From: a virus | IMG/VR virus record: IMGVR_UViG_3300027736_000020 | Location: 120,089 to 184,088 of that record | Direction: 5' to 3' (one strand) | DNA length: 64,000 bases | Shown: positions 41,295 to 49,205 of the stretch, one piece after another | Numbering within the stretch: position 1 is the first letter of the stretch | Layout of the letters: every line of letters begins with the position of its first letter | Made by a program: the position numbers and the translations under genes | Notes under the pieces: model-generated | The model's input: only the letters and a program-made list of their open reading frames with translations | Database searches by the model: none | Told to the model about the DNA's origin: nothing

Positions 41295-42233
41295 TTATGC
41301 TTCCAGTGTGTTCAAGAAGAAAAATGATTTCTTGAATGTCGAGGGAAACATTGATCTTTTAACAGATTCCCATTGACCAGTTACTGAATTATATCTTTTG
41401 GGGGAAAAATTATTATTGAGATATTCAGCAACACGTGCGTCTGCTTCAGCAGCAGACACTTCACGGCCACCAACTGCAGGTTCTGAGCCATACGGTTTCG
41501 TTGGTGTATATTGATTCCATTTGGGATTATGTGGATCAGCACGATATTCCTTTATCACTTCCGGATCCCATCCCAATGCTGTATATATGGAATGTTTTGC
41601 AGAATGAATCCTGTTCCTTGATTCGGTGTCATCCGTATCGTCAATAGTGGGATTTATTTGTTCTTCTTCCTGTATGTTTGCTGGAATCGGATCATCACTC
41701 ATTGTTACAACATTTGAGGCAACAAATGGTTTTCCATTTGAGCCCTTGGCTTGTTCGGAAGAATTTTGTCCATAAACTGCTGCTGCAGCCGCTTGATTTT
41801 CCAATGCCCTCCTTTCTGGTCCTCCAGCAGCACTGTCAGCCGAATCCCTTCCATAATTCGCGTGTGTTTGCGCAATGTCAGGTGTTGTTTTTGGACCTTC
41901 TGTAAGATATCGAATTGCGTTGTCTTGCGGCGAGCTATTAATTGATTGAGTATATTGTGAAGGATTTGTGTCAAATTGCTGACTATTTTTTTGAGCATTA
42001 AAATTACTCTCAGGAGGGATTATTTGAATTTCATTTCCTGAAATTATCTTTGGTTTTTTTGCAACATTTTCTGCAGTTTTTAAAGGATTTATTGTTACTG
42101 CCTTAACCAGCAGTAACAATAACTCTTCCGATACTGTTTTTTCTGTTGACATGAATGATTTATGAACAATTTTTTTGACATCTTTTCTATCAAAACCGGT
42201 CATTCTTGCAAGGATATCGTATTCTTTTTCCAT
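41295..42233 (-). CDS. Hypothetical protein with N-terminal 20-aa motif and C-terminal KKSFFF
   Basis: 312 aa; ATG overlaps the previous stop (TAATG), with GGAG upstream. Begins MEKEYDILARMTGFDRKDVK, whose LARMTG-x-D-x-x-D-V is the recurring L-x-G-x-S-x-x-E-V unit. The middle is Asn/Pro/Ser-rich and disordered. It ends RSMFPSTFKKSFFFLNTLEA, an aromatic-basic tail like those of the genes at 44951(-) and 46034(-). No enzyme domain. Confidence 0.75.
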   Translation of the reverse strand: MEKEYDILARMTGFDRKDVKKIVHKSFMSTEKTVSEELLLLLVKAVTINPLKTAENVAKKPKIISGNEIQIIPPESNFNAQKNSQQFDTNPSQYTQSINSSPQDNAIRYLTEGPKTTPDIAQTHANYGRDSADSAAGGPERRALENQAAAAAVYGQNSSEQAKGSNGKPFVASNVVTMSDDPIPANIQEEEQINPTIDDTDDTESRNRIHSAKHSIYTALGWDPEVIKEYRADPHNPKWNQYTPTKPYGSEPAVGGREVSAAEADARVAEYLNNNFSPKRYNSVTGQWESVKRSMFPSTFKKSFFFLNTLEA

Positions 42234-43648
42234 TACAATGCTCCATTCTTTTCCAAGCGATGAAGCACTTCAGTTTCAGAAATTCGCAGCACAACAGCAA
42301 GACCCTTGATCATTTCATAATTTTCGGCGGTAAGACCACGACGAAGCACATGTCCATCATCTTCAAGAAGGCGATATGTTTCGTGAGTGTTTCCACCAAA
42401 GGATGCCTTGAGCTCATTATTGGTTCGTGCTACTGGAGCTGGCGGACTGTTGAAATCTCCTTGAGGAGGAATCTTGTTTCTCATGGCTGGAGGAATCATT
42501 TTTGGTTTGTTCGGATTTATTTTGGGACCAATTGGTTGTGGAATTGGTTTCATGGGGGGAATCTTTATGTTTCTATAATCTGGTTCATTTTTCCCATATG
42601 TTCCTACATCTCTTGGAGAGCCACCCAACGGTCCATCTGCATCTTCATCAGGCGGTGTTTGAGGAGGTTGTGATGGCGGCAATGATGGCACCAACCTTCC
42701 GTAAGGAGGTGGTGGTTCCTTCCTTCCGTAACGAGGTGGTGGTGATGGTTCCAACCTTCCGTAAGGAGGTGGTATAGATCCTTCGTTGGAAATTGATCCG
42801 CCAGCTTTTGCGCCACTTTTTGCACCATTGAGAATATCTTCAATTGACATAGACGTGCTTTGAGCACGAGGATCGTGATCATTGTTCCAGTTTTCCGGAG
42901 GATAACGTGGGTCCTCAGGATATGTTTCCGTTGAATAATTTCCAGCTTTTTTTACACTGTTATTGAAATAATTCTTAACCTTATTGACGCCACTAGCAAC
43001 TTTGTCTCTTACAACTCGTCCTGCTTCAGCAAAACTTTCAATTGGGTCTTGGTTATACGGGTTTTTCACTGGAGGAGCATCATATGGTCCCATCACTTGT
43101 CTCGGAGGACGCATTGCTCGAAAATTAGGATGATCTGCGGGCGGATTCGGAGTCTCTCTCCAATCTCCTGTTTCTGATTCACCATAAGGATTTCCGTTTG
43201 CAAAATCTGGTTTCTTCGGTTTTGGTTTTCCCCTGTTTATTGCGGCAGAGTTGTCGCGCATTGCTGACTCATTCGGTGCGGAACGCAGATCAGGATTGCG
43301 TTGCTTCCAATTGGTTGCTCCATCAGAAGGGGTTGTTGGAACTTCGTAATATTCTTTTTCATAGTATCCACTTGGGGTATAACCTTCTGGAGGAGTATAA
43401 TTCTCGTTATAAAATCTTGGTTCATTATCACCTTTCTGAATTGTTTCCAGAATTTCGCCGCGAAGTTCAGATAGCTTCTTCTCAAGATTACTGATCATCT
43501 GCAGACTATGATCAGCAGCAATATGTTGAGTTTGCGATTTTTCAATCTTTTGTTTTACCTCTGATTGAGGCATTCCTAGAAGCCTTCCGAGAAGCCATTC
43601 ATCACTATTAATTTCGTAAATTCTTTCGGATTCATATGCCTTTTCCAT
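42233..43648 (-). CDS. Proline-rich protein with terminal L-x-G-x-S motifs
   Basis: 471 aa from ATG 43648 (AAGGA eight bases upstream). Near the N-terminus is WLLGRLLGMPQSEVKQKIEK; the protein ends VVLRISETEVLHRLEKNGAL, so the same motif is present at both ends. Between them lie a coiled coil (about 40-65) and long Pro/Gly/Tyr/Asn-rich disorder with YGRLEPSPPPRYGRKEPPPP-type repeats. No enzyme domain. Driven by the TGATATAAT promoter at 43669. Confidence 0.75.
   Translation of the reverse strand: MEKAYESERIYEINSDEWLLGRLLGMPQSEVKQKIEKSQTQHIAADHSLQMISNLEKKLSELRGEILETIQKGDNEPRFYNENYTPPEGYTPSGYYEKEYYEVPTTPSDGATNWKQRNPDLRSAPNESAMRDNSAAINRGKPKPKKPDFANGNPYGESETGDWRETPNPPADHPNFRAMRPPRQVMGPYDAPPVKNPYNQDPIESFAEAGRVVRDKVASGVNKVKNYFNNSVKKAGNYSTETYPEDPRYPPENWNNDHDPRAQSTSMSIEDILNGAKSGAKAGGSISNEGSIPPPYGRLEPSPPPRYGRKEPPPPYGRLVPSLPPSQPPQTPPDEDADGPLGGSPRDVGTYGKNEPDYRNIKIPPMKPIPQPIGPKINPNKPKMIPPAMRNKIPPQGDFNSPPAPVARTNNELKASFGGNTHETYRLLEDDGHVLRRGLTAENYEMIKGLAVVLRISETEVLHRLEKNGAL
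42670..42780 (-). repeat. Pro/Tyr repeats (PYGRxxPSPPP coding)
   Basis: Three to four imperfect copies containing AACCTTCCGTAAGGAGGTGG on the plus strand. Confidence 0.75.
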
Positions 43649-43668
43649 GGATGTGTTCCTTCTGTGCA

Positions 43669-43677
43669 ATTATATCA
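43669..43677 (-). promoter_or_regulatory. Extended -10 promoter TGATATAAT
   Basis: Minus-strand TGATATAAT with predicted start near 43662, leaving a 14-base leader with AAGGA before ATG 43648. Same core and spacing as at 29065 and 46054. Confidence 0.7.
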
Positions 43678-43688
43678 TTTCAGGTATT

Positions 43689-44951
43689 TCAGGGTTGCTT
43701 TATTGCTTGATGTATTGCAAAGTTAAACCAATTTTTATTTGGTTGAATTTTTGGTAAAGGAAAACCATCTAATTTTGGCGTGGTAAAACCTCCCGGTTTT
43801 GGCGTAGGTTCAGGAGTTGAAAAACCTCCCGGTGTTGGCGTAGGTTCAGGAGTTGAAAAACCTCCCGGTGTTGGTGTTGGTGTCGGCATTGGGTCACTTA
43901 TTGTTGTGGGCATAACAGGTTTAACTGGTGTCCGTACGGGAGTTGGCGTGGGAGTTGGCATGGTCATGTTGCTTGCAGATGGCTCAGGAGTAGTTGTGGG
44001 CATAACAGGTTTAACTGGTGTCTGTACGGGAGTTGGCGTGGGAGTTGGCGAAGTCATTGCAAATGCAGTTGACTCAGGATCAAAATTGGTAATGCCATAT
44101 ATTTCACGAAGCGTCGAATGATAGTTGGGATCAATTTGTCTCGTTATTTCTGTCCATGGAGACACAGTTCTTGTTGGTCTTGGGGAATGTTTTGTTTCAT
44201 CAACAGTAACTTCTTGCCTAGATAATTGTGGCCTATATGCAGAAGTTGATTCCGGAGTTGGAGTAGGAGTTGGAGTAGGCGGATAGGAACTCCCAAAACC
44301 TCTCCCATTTTCGTCCACATGGTTTCGATAACCATTTATAAGTCCATCAAACATTCTGGTTCTCACCCTTGCTCCCAAATCTTTTGAGTCCCTAAGAACA
44401 TCATTCCAAGTTCCTGACTGACCGTTACGATGGGTAAATGATCCATCAGGGTTATGAGTCCAGCTTCTATCTAGGAACTTTGGTAACTGCATGTTGACTG
44501 TTTTGTCTCTTCCTTCCATCTCGCCATTTGTTAGTCGTCCCCATAATTTATGAGGGATCTGTTCTATTGGTCTGAGATCTTTTTCAGGGCTATATTTTAT
44601 TTCTCTTACACCCATTTTTTGCCAGTTATCATAAAGTTTTTGTCTGATTTCAGGATCGTTCAAATTTCCTTCTGGATTCATTCCAAGCCAGTCAACATAT
44701 AATGTACCTGTATCGGGTTGAAAACTTCCCGCATATGCTCCATGGTCTCCTATGCGAGATGCAAATGTATTATCTCCAAGACCCCATTCCTGACCAAGAA
44801 GCATGTGTTCCCCATCGTAATCTTTAAGTGCATCGACAAGAGCACTGGTTTTTTCTACAGAGTCAGGATCTTTAATACGTTCGCCAGCTTTTTGCAATCT
44901 ATTATCTGGCCATATCGCAAAGGGAAACGGATTTCTGTCAATTTTGCGCAT
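43689..44951 (-). CDS. Protein with NPFPFAIWP start and WFNFAIH end; TPTP linker
   Basis: 420 aa, AAAGGA upstream. Begins MRKIDRNPFPFAIWP and ends NKNWFNFAIHQAIKQP, both shared with the upstream neighbour. Residues 20-215 look folded (HMLLGQEWGLGDNTFASRIG, DHGAYAGSFQPDTGTLYVDW, LGMNP). This stretch could be a small enzymatic or effector domain, but I recognise no family. Residues 225-395 are Pro/Thr linker with two kinds of repeats. The shared ends around unlike centres suggest a sorting or packaging tag with variable cargo. Confidence 0.75.
   Translation of the reverse strand: MRKIDRNPFPFAIWPDNRLQKAGERIKDPDSVEKTSALVDALKDYDGEHMLLGQEWGLGDNTFASRIGDHGAYAGSFQPDTGTLYVDWLGMNPEGNLNDPEIRQKLYDNWQKMGVREIKYSPEKDLRPIEQIPHKLWGRLTNGEMEGRDKTVNMQLPKFLDRSWTHNPDGSFTHRNGQSGTWNDVLRDSKDLGARVRTRMFDGLINGYRNHVDENGRGFGSSYPPTPTPTPTPESTSAYRPQLSRQEVTVDETKHSPRPTRTVSPWTEITRQIDPNYHSTLREIYGITNFDPESTAFAMTSPTPTPTPVQTPVKPVMPTTTPEPSASNMTMPTPTPTPVRTPVKPVMPTTISDPMPTPTPTPGGFSTPEPTPTPGGFSTPEPTPKPGGFTTPKLDGFPLPKIQPNKNWFNFAIHQAIKQP
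43793..44060 (-). repeat. 36-bp and 90-bp repeats (TPTPGGFSTPEP and TPVKPVMPTT coding)
   Basis: A 36-bp unit occurs twice to three times (43793-43890). A longer unit with GGCATAACAGGTTTAACTGG is duplicated at about 43910 and 44000. Confidence 0.8.
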
Positions 44952-44954
44952 AAT

Positions 44955-46034
44955 TCAAATCCTTTTATTCCAGCGCTGTTGTAGTGCAGAATGGATTGAA
45001 AAAGTAAACCAACTTTTTTTTACTGAATCAATGGCAGAAATCATTTCATCCGCAGTTTGTAGCTTAACGGGTGGTGGAGGATCTTTGGAAGGAAGCCTGC
45101 TCAACAAGCGATGTTGATCGCCTTTTTCAGCAAATTCTCTTACCATGGGCGGCATTGGAAATCTTTGTAATGATGCGTATGTACCATTTTTTTGATCTTG
45201 TATCTGCTGTCCAAGCTCTCTTATTTTTGAAATTTCATAGTCACCGGGCGCGGTGGTTCGTCCTTCTCTGTACATAGGGTAACTTGACGTGTTTTTCACC
45301 AAGTTGTCATAAAATTTCCACACATTGTTTGGATGCAGAGAAGCAGCGTTTTCCGGATCAAATAATTCTGGAGAATATTCCCAGTTGGAACCATCTTTTC
45401 TTCGAACAACAGGACGTTCGTAGCGAGAAAGATCGGGCAACGGTCCTCTGCCGCTTGCGTGCCAATTGGCGTATTCCTTTGCTATTTCAAATGCATGTTG
45501 CGATCCCAACATTGCGTTTTGCGTGTACTCTTTTCCATCGGTAAGCAATCCTTGTTGTTCAAGACGTGCTCGTAGTTTTTTCAATTCAGCAATTTCATTT
45601 GCATTGTAATTATTGTATTCTTCTGAAAACATGGGTTCATCAGGAGGCTTGATTATGATTGCTTGTTGACCATTATTCAATGGTATTCGCGGATCTTCTG
45701 TTTCGTCATAAGGAACATTGGACGCATCTCGTTCAGGATGATCTCTGTATCCGAAAATATCCATTCTGTCACGCTCTAGTTCAGGATTCATACCCCATAG
45801 TCGTAAATCACGAGGAGTTTCTTCCGCAAAAGGCTCGTCATCGTCAGAAGCAGCAGAAGGTGGCGTCCTTATTGCAAATTGTCCGCTTGTAAGTGCTCGC
45901 CTTTCCGCGTCAGTAAATTCTTCGCCAAGGGTTTCTTCGGATTTCCGCAATAGTTCTTCGTATGAATACACAATTGATTTTTTTTGCATGGGCCATATTG
46001 CAAAGGGAAACGGATTTTTGTCAATCTTGCGCAT
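44955..46034 (-). CDS. Protein with NPFPFAIWP start and WFTFSIH end
   Basis: 359 aa from ATG 46034 (AAGGA nine bases upstream). Begins MRKIDKNPFPFAIWP and ends KKSWFTFSIHSALQQRWNKR, matching the next gene at both ends, while the centre differs. The centre contains helical segments (EIAELKKLRARLEQQGLLTD, AMLGSQHAFEIAKEYANWHA) with acidic and Pro-rich stretches; no enzyme motif recognised. First gene of the 46-36 kb leftward block, with its own promoter at 46054. Confidence 0.75.
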   Translation of the reverse strand: MRKIDKNPFPFAIWPMQKKSIVYSYEELLRKSEETLGEEFTDAERRALTSGQFAIRTPPSAASDDDEPFAEETPRDLRLWGMNPELERDRMDIFGYRDHPERDASNVPYDETEDPRIPLNNGQQAIIIKPPDEPMFSEEYNNYNANEIAELKKLRARLEQQGLLTDGKEYTQNAMLGSQHAFEIAKEYANWHASGRGPLPDLSRYERPVVRRKDGSNWEYSPELFDPENAASLHPNNVWKFYDNLVKNTSSYPMYREGRTTAPGDYEISKIRELGQQIQDQKNGTYASLQRFPMPPMVREFAEKGDQHRLLSRLPSKDPPPPVKLQTADEMISAIDSVKKSWFTFSIHSALQQRWNKRI

Positions 46035-46053
46035 ATATGAAGTCCTTTCTGTG

Positions 46054-46062
46054 ATTATATCA
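46054..46062 (-). promoter_or_regulatory. Extended -10 promoter TGATATAAT
   Basis: Minus-strand TGATATAAT followed by CACAGAAAGGA and a leader of about 13 bases before ATG 46034. Near-copy of the 43669 promoter, including CACAGAAGGA downstream of it. Confidence 0.7.
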
Positions 46063-46228
46063 ATTGTAGAATGATTTATTATTGCCAACTGTACTGTCTG
46101 TGATCAAAGAAGGGAAAAAACAACATTTTTTTTGTGCCTTGAAAAAAACGCGGAAAAAATGTCAAGCCTGAAACGCATTTCCCTTTCATCAAAAATCTAT
46201 GAAAAAACGCCGAAAATATAATGTTGGA

Positions 46229-46308
46229 GTCTATTCAACCCCACTACCCCAAGAGACCAAACGATAGAATTCGCAGTCTATTCGACCCTCGGTGCGCAGC
46301 GTCTATTC
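46229..46308 (+). repeat. Three GTCTATTC direct repeats
   Basis: GTCTATTC at 46229, 46276 and 46301, each followed by A or G; the first two share (A/G)ACC after it. Iteron-like, but with irregular spacing (47 and 25 bases). Confidence 0.6.
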
Positions 46309-46324
46309 GTTGTTTGCCTGCACC

Positions 46325-46445
46325 ACGGATGTATCGAGGCACAGAGACGGATATACCACGAATGCTACGATTAACAGATACGGATATAGCACGAATGTAA
46401 CGGCTAACAGATACGGAACTACCACGGATGTAACGAATGTAACGG
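46325..46445 (+). repeat. 33-bp tandem repeats
   Basis: Units start at 46325, 46358 and 46391, with a partial fourth at 46424. Shared pieces are ACGAATGTAACG and AACAGATACGGA. The period is a multiple of three and one frame reads as 11-aa repeats (TNATINRYGYS-like), but its start (GTG 46292) has no ribosome-binding site. Either iterons or the coding sequence of a small repeat peptide. Confidence 0.75.
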
Positions 46446-46768
46446 TATCAACGTACTTCCCCGCACCATCCATCACGTAACAAGACGCTGTATATGGATG
46501 AAAGAGAGAGAAAAAGAAACAAAAATCAGTCGGAATTCGTTCCTCGGCGGGCAGCGGGCAGTGCGATACGAGACGTACTTCTATGCATTAGACATAAATT
46601 TGTTGTTAAAGTTAGGCAAAAGACGGCCAGAACGTCGGAAAACACGGGGAAAACGCGGGATTTGGGGCATTTATGGGTTATATTATATATAAATTTATAT
46701 GTTGTGTATAGATTATGTGTTTTACGGGGGGTTCGGGGGGCAGAGCCCCCCGTTTCCACGGTATCCAT

Positions 46769-46810
46769 GAAAAAAATCCTGGCCACCCCTACATTTCTGT
46801 AGAAGTGGCC
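46769..46810 (-). terminator. Intrinsic terminator with GAAA loop
   Basis: On the minus strand GGCCACTTCTACA pairs over 13 bp with TGTAGGGGTGGCC around a GAAA loop, followed by AGGA and seven T. It lies seven bases after the stop of 46818-47075 and ends the 47-48 kb group. Confidence 0.9.
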
Positions 46811-46817
46811 GTTGTGA

Positions 46818-47075
46818 TTATTCGTCGTCTTCGAATTCGAGCATCATGTCAATGACGCGATAGCCACCTTCGATGGCATTTTCTTTCAATTGTTTTTCCC
46901 AGTTGAACAACAGGTCTTCTGCTTCATCTATTGTCATGTCTGGCTTGTCTTCATCATGGTCATTGTTGTAATGTTCCATGATGTCATTTGCGCACCAGAT
47001 TGCTGAGACAACAAGATTGTGTTTATCGGCAATTTCACGGATTTCCTTTGCTGCAAGTGCTTGTTCGTCAGTCAT
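46818..47075 (-). CDS. Acidic 85-aa hypothetical protein
   Basis: 85 aa, AAGGA upstream; 8-base overlap with the gene before. Helical and acidic (NDHDEDKPDMTIDEAEDLLF, ending MMLEFEDDE). Last gene of a three-gene set closed by the terminator at 46769. Similar in size and charge to its two neighbours. Confidence 0.75.
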   Translation of the reverse strand: MTDEQALAAKEIREIADKHNLVVSAIWCANDIMEHYNNDHDEDKPDMTIDEAEDLLFNWEKQLKENAIEGGYRVIDMMLEFEDDE

Positions 47076-47346
47076 TGGACAATTCCTTCCGTGCTAATTC
47101 AAAGTATCGTCTTGCGCTAATCCAAAGAAATTCTTGAATATCTTCTTCGGCCGCAAGAAGAATTACCTGTGCTTGTTCAATGGTTACTGCTGTATTGTCC
47201 AGTGATGTTGCAAGTATTTGTTGCACATCTTCTGGCGTCCAGATAAGTGTGACAAACTTGTTCTTTTTTGCCCAATCGTGCATTTCCGCAGCAATGTCTT
47301 CTGCAGGAAGCGTAATGCCAATTTCTCCATCTTTGTATGGGGCCAT
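47068..47346 (-). CDS. Acidic 92-aa hypothetical protein
   Basis: 92 aa, AAAGGA upstream. Begins MAPYKDGEIGITL, resembling MALYEDGEYAKAL of the next gene upstream, so the two are probably diverged duplicates. Helical, acidic; no known family. Confidence 0.75.
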   Translation of the reverse strand: MAPYKDGEIGITLPAEDIAAEMHDWAKKNKFVTLIWTPEDVQQILATSLDNTAVTIEQAQVILLAAEEDIQEFLWISARRYFELARKELSND

Positions 47347-47573
47347 TATTCCTTTCCTTTTTCTTTTTGTGCAGCAATCACGGTCAATCTTTCGATTTCC
47401 TGATACATTTCATCAACAATATCTTCGAAGTCTCCATTTTCTTCGCACTGTTCCATGATTCTTGCCAGTTGTTCTGTGGATTGTTTCAGATTGTATTTCT
47501 GACGCAACTCTGTAAGAGCATCCAAGTCCCAATACAATGCTTTTGCGTACTCTCCATCTTCGTATAATGCCAT
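47346..47573 (-). CDS. Acidic 75-aa hypothetical protein
   Basis: 75 aa, AAGGA upstream. Begins MALYEDGEYAKALYWDLDAL. Helical with Glu-rich second half. Stop and next start overlap (TAATG). Probable paralogue of 47068-47346. Confidence 0.75.
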   Translation of the reverse strand: MALYEDGEYAKALYWDLDALTELRQKYNLKQSTEQLARIMEQCEENGDFEDIVDEMYQEIERLTVIAAQKEKGKE

Positions 47574-47592
47574 TAAATTATTCCTTCTGGTT

Positions 47593-48138
47593 CTAGGATT
47601 CGCTGTCTATGCCAAATTCTTCTTGAATCCATTCAGGCGCTTCAGATGTGTCCCATTCATCTTCGTCATTACTGCTCAGGATTCCGCAAAAGCCAATCCC
47701 GCCTTCGTAGTACGTGAGAATGAACTCGGCATCATGCTCATGAATCTTTTGTATGGCTTCGCGCGGTGGCCCCCACGCACTATCAAAAGATAGTTTGAGC
47801 AAATACTTAAAATCCTTGCCGATATCAGTATTTTCCGATACAGCATAGTCGTTAGACTCAAAAGCCTTTGAATCTTCTGCGCCAACGTCCCATTTGGTAC
47901 CCCAATTTCCGTTTGTCCAAGAGAACCAATCGCGGCTTCCGTACAGGGCAATGTTGTGTTGTTCTAGCCTTTCCTGTTCTTTTTCTGAAAGTGAATCAAA
48001 TCCTTGATTCTTGAGATCCTCAGGCATTGGAACAAGATAGTCAAGCAATCTGTCTTCACAAAATGCCTTTCGAAATTCTTCCAACTTTTCTTTGTTATCG
48101 GAGTAGACTGATAGATTGTTGTAGCACCAGTTAGGCAT
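47593..48138 (-). CDS. DUF1281/Api92-like ferredoxin-fold protein
   Basis: 181 aa from ATG 48138; the frame runs further back only through a leader hairpin. MPNWCYNNLSVYSDNKEKLE, NWGTKWDVGAE and LSFDSAWGPPREAI match the family found on plasmids and phages (M-P-N-W-x-x-N, N-W-G-T-K-W-D, F-x-T/S-A-W-x-P-P). Its molecular role is unsettled; the fold is predicted ferredoxin-like. Ends with an acidic tail. Confidence 0.82.
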   Translation of the reverse strand: MPNWCYNNLSVYSDNKEKLEEFRKAFCEDRLLDYLVPMPEDLKNQGFDSLSEKEQERLEQHNIALYGSRDWFSWTNGNWGTKWDVGAEDSKAFESNDYAVSENTDIGKDFKYLLKLSFDSAWGPPREAIQKIHEHDAEFILTYYEGGIGFCGILSSNDEDEWDTSEAPEWIQEEFGIDSES

Positions 48139-48159
48139 TATTGTTCTTTCGTAGACAGT

Positions 48160-48183
48160 GTGGGGCGCATTGCTACGCCCCAC
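48160..48183 (-). promoter_or_regulatory. Leader hairpin upstream of 48138
   Basis: GTGGGGCG pairs with CGCCCCAC (8 bp) around an 8-base loop, 22 bases before the ATG. No T-run follows, so it is not an intrinsic terminator. Confidence 0.65.
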
Positions 48184-48189
48184 GAGATG

Positions 48190-48717
48190 TTATTTCCAGA
48201 GTGTTTCCATGATGTTACAGGTGCAACTGTCGTTCAACCATCCATCATCTGGAGTGTTTCCTCCGTATGGTACAACCCTGATCCAGTGTACATGCTTGTT
48301 TGCTGGTATGTTGTTGTCATCTTGAAACTCAATGGTAAAATCTTCGTCAACGGCCATGTACATAGCAACTAGTTGGTTCCATGCTTCACGAGGTGACTTT
48401 GTCCATTCGTGATACGCAAAATTCTGATCAGGCAATGTATCTGAATCTGGATCTGGAATACGAATTTTCATGCCAATTTTTGCAGCAATGTTAAGCAATG
48501 CTGTTACTTCATTTGGCTCAGTGATGGAAACCCCATCAGCCATTACTACGTTTCCCTTGTGCATGGTAACGATTGGCTTGAGGATGCTGTCTGCGTATGT
48601 TTCTGCATTGATCAAGATGCCAATGTCTTCCTTGTCCATATCTTTTTCCTTTACATACAATCGGAATAACAATGTCATTTGGTTGAGTCGTTCAAGTGCT
48701 TCATCAATGGTTTTCAT
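48190..48717 (-). CDS. Hypothetical 175-aa protein
   Basis: Start at ATG 48717, just after the stop of the gene before. Helical N-terminus (TIDEALERLNQMTLLFRLYV), then alpha/beta with NNIPANKHVHWIRVVPYGGN near the end and a Cys pair (DSCTCNI). No family recognised. Confidence 0.72.
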   Translation of the reverse strand: MKTIDEALERLNQMTLLFRLYVKEKDMDKEDIGILINAETYADSILKPIVTMHKGNVVMADGVSITEPNEVTALLNIAAKIGMKIRIPDPDSDTLPDQNFAYHEWTKSPREAWNQLVAMYMAVDEDFTIEFQDDNNIPANKHVHWIRVVPYGGNTPDDGWLNDSCTCNIMETLWK

Positions 48718-48718
48718 G

Positions 48719-49021
48719 TCAGTCAAAATCCGATGCTGTCCACTCGATATCCGGTGAACTGTTCATGACGATGTATCGTGGGGAGTATCCATCGATGTGA
48801 TCCCATTCGTCAGGATGTCCTCCATCATCATTGTCCTCGTTGTCATCGTCGTTGTCGTCATCATTATCATCATGAAAAGCAACGTCGTTTCTTTTCAGGA
48901 AATCTTTTGCCATTTGAAGAAGTTCTTGATCAAATTCTTTGTTTCTTTGAAACTCTTCGATAAACATTGCCAGCAAACCCATTGCGCGTTCTTCGTTTGT
49001 ATATTTTTTATTGGGAGACAT
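48719..49021 (-). CDS. Acidic protein with Asp/Asn tract
   Basis: 100 aa, AAGGA upstream. Residues 51-67 are nearly all Asp and Asn (DDNDDDNDDDNEDNDD), encoded by a GAT/AAT-like tract. The N-terminal half is helical. A strongly acidic phage protein of this size could mimic DNA; there is no direct evidence. Confidence 0.75.
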   Translation of the reverse strand: MSPNKKYTNEERAMGLLAMFIEEFQRNKEFDQELLQMAKDFLKRNDVAFHDDNDDDNDDDNEDNDDGGHPDEWDHIDGYSPRYIVMNSSPDIEWTASDFD

Positions 49022-49042
49022 GGTATTTCCTTTTTGAATGGT

Positions 49043-49073
49043 GCCCTACGGGTAAGGGGGTTACCCGTAGGGC
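49043..49073 (-). promoter_or_regulatory. Leader hairpin upstream of 49021
   Basis: GCCCTACGGGTAA pairs perfectly with TTACCCGTAGGGC (13 bp) around five G/C, 22 bases before the ATG. No T-run. Further inverted repeats (ATGCATATC/GATATGCAT, CTGTCAC/GTGACAG) fill the rest of the 49.08-49.20 kb gap. Confidence 0.8.
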
Positions 49074-49205
49074 GGCGGGAAATCGCATTATGCATATCAA
49101 TCACTACAGGTGCAGAGATATGCATGATGCTAGCCTGTCACTACATACCACAAGGCTATGGCATGATTGGCGGGGGAAGCGCCTGTGACAGATTTCTAAG
49201 AGTGC

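Larger units (their letters stand above)
46035..46817 (+). other. Gene-poor interval between two minus-strand blocks
   Basis: About 780 bases without a convincing gene. It holds the 46054 promoter, three GTCTATTC direct repeats, a 33-bp tandem array, a GC-rich GGGGGGC-AGA-GCCCCCC hairpin near 46733-46752 and a terminator at 46769. Short open frames across the array and the hairpin lack ribosome-binding sites. Confidence 0.7.

Noticed and set aside
46325-46445. 33-bp repeats as a CRISPR array
   Set aside because: Units are contiguous with no spacers and no cas genes are nearby. They are tandem repeats.
46494-46802. Plus-strand frame of about 100 aa
   Set aside because: It runs through a GC-rich hairpin and the terminator, with no ribosome-binding site and a composition unlike any neighbour.
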